A model generated the notes under the pieces. It was not told where the DNA came from. It did no database searches and saw nothing but the letters and a program-made list of their open reading frames with translations. Positions 6,000-8,287 of a stretch of DNA of 8,287 nt are shown piece by piece. Within the stretch, counting starts at the first letter, position 1. Each line of letters opens with the position of its first letter. This DNA comes from Longimicrobiales bacterium (GTDB taxonomy: Bacteria; Gemmatimonadota; Gemmatimonadetes; Longimicrobiales; Gaopeijiaceae): contig JANQME010000115.1 in the NCBI GenBank assembly GCA_028280205.1, positions 1 to 8,287 of the forward strand, given 5' to 3'. The translations under genes and the position numbers were made by a program.

Positions 6000-7279
6000 C
6001 GCCCACCAAGATGAAGGAAGCGCTCGCACACCTCGCCGGAACCGATCCGGAGATCCACGGCGTCCTCGTGCGCGAGGAGGCGCGGCAGTCGGAGGGTCTG
6101 GAGCTGATCGCCTCCGAAAACTTCGTGTCGCGCGCCGTGCTCGAGGCGATGGGCTCCGTCCTGACCAACAAGTACGCCGAGGGGCTCCCGGGGAAGCGCT
6201 ACTACGGCGGCTGCGAGCACGTCGACGTCGCCGAGAACCTGGCGCGTGACCGCGCGGTCGAGCTCTTCGGGGCGGAGCACGCGAACGTGCAGGCCCACTC
6301 GGGTGCTCAAGCCAACATGGCCGCCTACTTCACTCTCATCGAGGCGGGCGACCGGATCCTGGGGATGGATCTGAGCAACGGGGGCCATCTGACGCACGGC
6401 GCGCGGGTCAACTTCAGCGGTCGGCTCTTCGAGCCGGTCTTCTACGGCGTGCGCGAAGACGACGGCCGCATCGACTACGACGAGGTGCGTGACATCGCGC
6501 TGCGGGAGCGTCCGAAGCTCATCGTGGCCGGCGCGAGCGCCTACACCCGGATCATCGACTTCGAGGCGTTCGGGAGGATCGCGCGGGAGATCGACGCACC
6601 GCTCCTGGTGGACATGGCGCATATCGCCGGCCTCGTCGCCTCGGGCCACCACCCGTCTCCGGTCCCGCACGCCGACATCGTGACCACCACGACACACAAG
6701 ACGCTGCGCGGGCCCCGGGGCGGTCTCATCCTCTGCACGGAGGAGCACGCCAAGGCGATCGACAAGGCGGTCTTCCCGTTCATGCAGGGCGGTCCCCTCA
6801 TGCACGTGATCGCGGCCAAGGCCGTGGCGTTCCGCGAGGCGCTCAGCCCCGACTTCCCGGTCTACGCGGGACAGGTCGTGGCGAACGCACGCGCGCTCGG
6901 CGCGCGGCTGGTCGAGCACGGTTTCCGCCTCGTGAGCGGAGGTACGGACAACCACCTCCTCCTCGTCGACCTGAGGGGGAGCCACGAGGAGCTCACCGGC
7001 AAGGACGCCGAGGCCGCGCTCGAGGCGGCCGGCATCACGGTCAACAAGAACACCGTGCCGGGCGAGGCTCGCTCGCCGTTCGTGACGTCGGGTCTGCGCA
7101 TCGGAACACCGGCGCTCACCTCGAGGGGCATGCGCGAGCCCGAGATGGAGCGGATCGGGGACTGGATGGCCGAGGTGCTGTCCTCCCCGGCGGACAGCGA
7201 ACGGATCTCCCGCGTCCGGGAGGAGGTGCGCGAGATGAGCACCTCCTTCCCTCTGTTCCCCGAGGCCCTCCGCGTCTGA
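5993..7279 (+). CDS. glyA: Serine hydroxymethyltransferase
   Basis: This 428-residue PLP enzyme converts serine and tetrahydrofolate to glycine and 5,10-methylenetetrahydrofolate, the main entry of one-carbon units. Visible signatures are IASEN (39-43), GKRYYGGCE (67-75), SGAQANMA (103-110), DMAHIAGL (207-214, with D207 and H210), the PLP Schiff-base lysine K236 in TTTTHKT, and SGLRIGTPA (366-374, with R369 for the substrate carboxylate). It is nearly full length against E. coli GlyA (417 residues). The ATG at 5993 overlaps the leucine dehydrogenase stop (ATGGTAG), which suggests translational coupling. No good ribosome site precedes it or the alternative ATG at 6011, which would give 422 residues and place the lysine at 230, close to K229 of E. 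coli. The open frame further upstream lies antiphase inside the preceding gene and is not coding. Product identity is secure; the exact start is not. Confidence 0.97.
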   Translation: MVAPTKMKEALAHLAGTDPEIHGVLVREEARQSEGLELIASENFVSRAVLEAMGSVLTNKYAEGLPGKRYYGGCEHVDVAENLARDRAVELFGAEHANVQAHSGAQANMAAYFTLIEAGDRILGMDLSNGGHLTHGARVNFSGRLFEPVFYGVREDDGRIDYDEVRDIALRERPKLIVAGASAYTRIIDFEAFGRIAREIDAPLLVDMAHIAGLVASGHHPSPVPHADIVTTTTHKTLRGPRGGLILCTEEHAKAIDKAVFPFMQGGPLMHVIAAKAVAFREALSPDFPVYAGQVVANARALGARLVEHGFRLVSGGTDNHLLLVDLRGSHEELTGKDAEAALEAAGITVNKNTVPGEARSPFVTSGLRIGTPALTSRGMREPEMERIGDWMAEVLSSPADSERISRVREEVREMSTSFPLFPEALRV

Positions 7280-7368
7280 GCGGCGGCTCGTCACCGATCC
7301 GTTACACGCTCGATCGGCGCCGCGCGCCGAGGGTGGCGAAGCCTAACGGGTGAGCACAGATTCTCAGC

Positions 7369-7749
7369 ATGAACGAACTGCAATTCCGGGACGACGTGCT
7401 CGACCAGCTCCAGGAGCGGAATCCGCGTTTCCACGCGCGCTCCTACGAGTTCGTCATGCGGGCGTTGCATTCGGTCATCCAATCTCTCGACGAGCCCCGA
7501 CACATCTCGGGGCGTGAGCTCACCGAAGGCGTTCGGGAGCTCGCGATCGGTCAGTACGGACTTCTCGCCAAAGCCGTGCTGGAGTACTGGGGGATCCACG
7601 GAACGGAGGATGTGGGGCGCGTCGTCTTCGCGATGGTCGAGCAGGGGCTGCTCGTGAAGGAGGACGAAGACCGGCCCGAGGACTTCGCGGATCTGTTCGA
7701 CTTCGAAGAGGCCTTCGAGACGAACTACCCCTGGAGCGCGCTCAGCTGA
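7369..7749 (+). CDS. Minf_1886 family protein, function unknown
   Basis: This 126-residue acidic protein matches the Minf_1886 family from memory of its conserved blocks: YEFVMRAL (26-33), ISGRELTEGVRELAIGQYG (46-64) and WGIHGTEDVGRVVFAMVE (74-91). The C-terminal part is very acidic (DEDRPEDFADLFDFEEAFE, about 99-117), and the protein ends in PWSALS. No signal peptide, membrane segment or metal motif is seen, and it should be cytoplasmic. The family is recorded in several high-GC or PVC-type phyla and, to my knowledge, has no assigned biochemical role. The ATG at 7369 is the only reasonable start: an in-frame GTG at 7333 runs into a stop within six codons, and no clear ribosome site precedes the ATG. 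A gap of 89 bases separates it from glyA, and it may be transcribed separately. Confidence 0.88.
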   Translation: MNELQFRDDVLDQLQERNPRFHARSYEFVMRALHSVIQSLDEPRHISGRELTEGVRELAIGQYGLLAKAVLEYWGIHGTEDVGRVVFAMVEQGLLVKEDEDRPEDFADLFDFEEAFETNYPWSALS

Positions 7750-7789
7750 TCGTCGTTCCGCGTCGAGCGGGACCGCAGTTCCAAGACAC

Positions 7790-7824
7790 GCCCGCGTGCG
7801 GGCACACCGACGGCGTCGGCCGTC
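7790..7824 (+). other. Two tandem hairpins in the leader of the zinc-ribbon gene
   Basis: Two inverted repeats lie just before the ribosome site of the next gene. The first is GCCCG/CGGGC at 7790-7794 and 7799-7803 around a four-base loop. The second is GACGGC/GCCGTC at 7809-7814 and 7819-7824 around loop GTCG. No T-run follows, so a classical intrinsic terminator is unlikely. They could shape the leader or end transcription of the upstream gene. In such GC-rich DNA, short stems also arise by chance. Confidence 0.3.
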
Positions 7825-7833
7825 AACCCAAGG

Positions 7834-7838
7834 GGAGG
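7834..7838 (+). promoter_or_regulatory. Ribosome binding site of the zinc-ribbon gene
   Basis: GGAGG sits within the purine run AGGGGAGGGG (7831-7840). It is eight bases before the ATG at 7847 but only two before the ATG at 7841, which favours the second ATG. It is one of the strongest ribosome sites in the window. Confidence 0.6.
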
Positions 7839-7846
7839 GGATGGAC

Positions 7847-8044
7847 ATGGAGGCAGTACACGGGTTTCCTCGCTGCCAGAAGTGCGACGGGGGACTCTTG
7901 CTTCCGCTCTCGGACTACGGCAGGGATGGAGCCCCGATCCGCTACAAGGCGTGGGTCTGCTCGAACCCCGAGTGCGGCTTCAACCTGCGCATCGACAACG
8001 GCGAGATCACGCTGGGCCGGCAGATCGGTCAGTCGTACAAGTAG
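7847..8044 (+). CDS. Small zinc-ribbon protein, function unknown
   Basis: This 65-residue protein has two cysteine pairs, C10-x2-C13 (CQKC) and C38-x4-C43 (CSNPEC), separated by 24 residues. That is the layout of a single zinc ribbon with a beta-hairpin core. The middle contains YGRDGAPIRYKAWVC, and the tail is a basic, polar ITLGRQIGQSYK. Such ribbons bind nucleic acid or protein partners, but no specific role can be assigned, and I do not recognise a named family. The start at ATG 7847 is chosen from the GGAGG spacing; the ATG at 7841 would add only Met-Asp. An upstream in-frame start at 7796 would put the ribosome site inside the gene and is unlikely. A strong ribosome site and a coherent cysteine pattern argue that it is a real gene. 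It lies between the Minf_1886 gene and the epimerase gene. Confidence 0.8.
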   Translation: MEAVHGFPRCQKCDGGLLLPLSDYGRDGAPIRYKAWVCSNPECGFNLRIDNGEITLGRQIGQSYK

Positions 8045-8060
8045 CGCACGTCACGCACCG

Positions 8061-8080
8061 GCCGCGCGGCTCCGCGTGGC
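8061..8080 (+). other. GC-rich hairpin between the zinc-ribbon and epimerase genes
   Basis: An eight-base-pair stem pairs 8061-8068 with 8073-8080, including one G-T wobble, around loop GCTC. It starts 16 bases after the zinc-ribbon stop and ends 15 bases before the next ATG. No T-run follows, so it is at best a weak or factor-dependent terminator or attenuator. Confidence 0.3.
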
Positions 8081-8095
8081 ACCTTCGAAAGCCCC

Positions 8096-8287
8096 ATGAG
8101 CCCCTCCGTTCCCGGCCCCCGGCCGTTCGGCCGCGGAGTCGTGCGTGCCCAGACCGCCCACGAGGCGGAGGCGTTCGACGAGCGCGCGATCGTCGAGACC
8201 GGCGTGCCGCAGCCCGTCCTCATGGAGAACGCGGGCCGGAGCACCGCTCTGGTCGCGACGCGTCTGTATGCCCCGCGCCGGGTCGTG
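8096..8287 (+). CDS. nnrE: NAD(P)H-hydrate epimerase (YjeF N-terminal domain), partial at right edge
   Basis: Sixty-four codons are visible before the window ends. The segment RAQTAHEAEAFDERAI (17-32) followed by ETGVPQPVLMENAGRS (34-49) is the N-terminal helix and the LMENAGR signature of the YjeF_N domain. This enzyme epimerises damaged R-NAD(P)H hydrate so that the companion dehydratase can repair the cofactor. In many bacteria both activities are fused in one protein of about 500 residues, and whether a dehydratase domain follows here cannot be seen. The ATG at 8096 has no convincing ribosome site. A GTG at 8141 (codon 16) sits next to the conserved region and is an alternative start. A repair enzyme for NAD(P)H is a housekeeping function and gives no specific link to the catabolic genes upstream. 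Confidence 0.85.
   Translation, partial: MSPSVPGPRPFGRGVVRAQTAHEAEAFDERAIVETGVPQPVLMENAGRSTALVATRLYAPRRVV

Noticed and set aside
4884..6029. 381-residue open frame on the minus strand opposite leucine dehydrogenase
   Set aside because: It has shadow composition with no family signature, and LeuDH on the + strand is complete with all catalytic residues.
5876..7294. 472-residue open frame on the minus strand opposite glyA
   Set aside because: It is a mirror of the GC-rich glyA codon pattern. Its translation is rich in Arg, Val, Glu and Asp with no recognisable domain, while the + strand encodes a complete SHMT.
7314..7330. Seven-base-pair hairpin TCGGCGC/GCGCCGA after glyA, possible terminator
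   Set aside because: It has a three-base loop and no T-run downstream. It may help end transcription, but the sequence alone does not support an intrinsic terminator.
1..8287. CRISPR array, transposon, phage, tRNA/rRNA or toxin-antitoxin content
   Set aside because: No direct repeats with spacers, terminal inverted repeats, transposase or integrase motifs, or cloverleaf-like sequences were seen. All recognisable genes are metabolic or small conserved genes.

Overview
The window is a high-GC bacterial chromosome segment. All genes lie on the + strand, tightly packed, with no gap over about 100 bases between genes. The organism cannot be named with certainty. Three things fit Gemmatimonadota or a related high-GC, Gram-negative-type lineage: a Minf_1886-family protein, a TATCTT-type -10 element, and the overall protein character. 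This assignment is an inference and I hold it loosely. I see no mobile element, phage gene, CRISPR array, tRNA or rRNA.

Layout: (1) 5-880, an MBL-fold hydrolase of the lactonase-like type, whose true start may lie left of the window. (2) A candidate sigma70-type promoter at 899-927, then a probable operon: acetyl-CoA acetyltransferase/thiolase (965-2179), BioY biotin transporter (2238-2819), 3-hydroxyacyl-CoA dehydrogenase (2887-3741), short-chain-type acyl-CoA dehydrogenase (3755-4930), leucine/branched-chain amino acid dehydrogenase (4944-5999) and serine hydroxymethyltransferase (5993-7279, overlapping its predecessor by 7 bases). (3) Two small conserved genes: a Minf_1886-family protein (7369-7749) and a 65-residue zinc-ribbon protein (7847-8044). 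(4) The first 64 codons of an NAD(P)H-hydrate epimerase (YjeF N-terminal domain) gene, running off the right edge.

How they fit together: LeuDH deaminates Leu/Val/Ile to 2-oxoacids. After decarboxylation to acyl-CoA by enzymes not in this window, the acyl-CoA dehydrogenase, 3-hydroxyacyl-CoA dehydrogenase and thiolase supply three of the four beta-oxidation-type steps. An enoyl-CoA hydratase is missing from the window. The biotin importer could supply the biotin-dependent carboxylases that finish branched-chain degradation. GlyA adds one-carbon/serine-glycine metabolism. The catalytic residues of the metabolic enzymes can be located and are intact.

This is mainly a housekeeping/catabolic region and I did not find a clearly new biological system. 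The items most worth a second look are the biotin transporter inside a catabolic operon, the uncharacterised zinc-ribbon protein with its hairpin-rich leader beside the Minf_1886 gene, and several start-site and active-site details.
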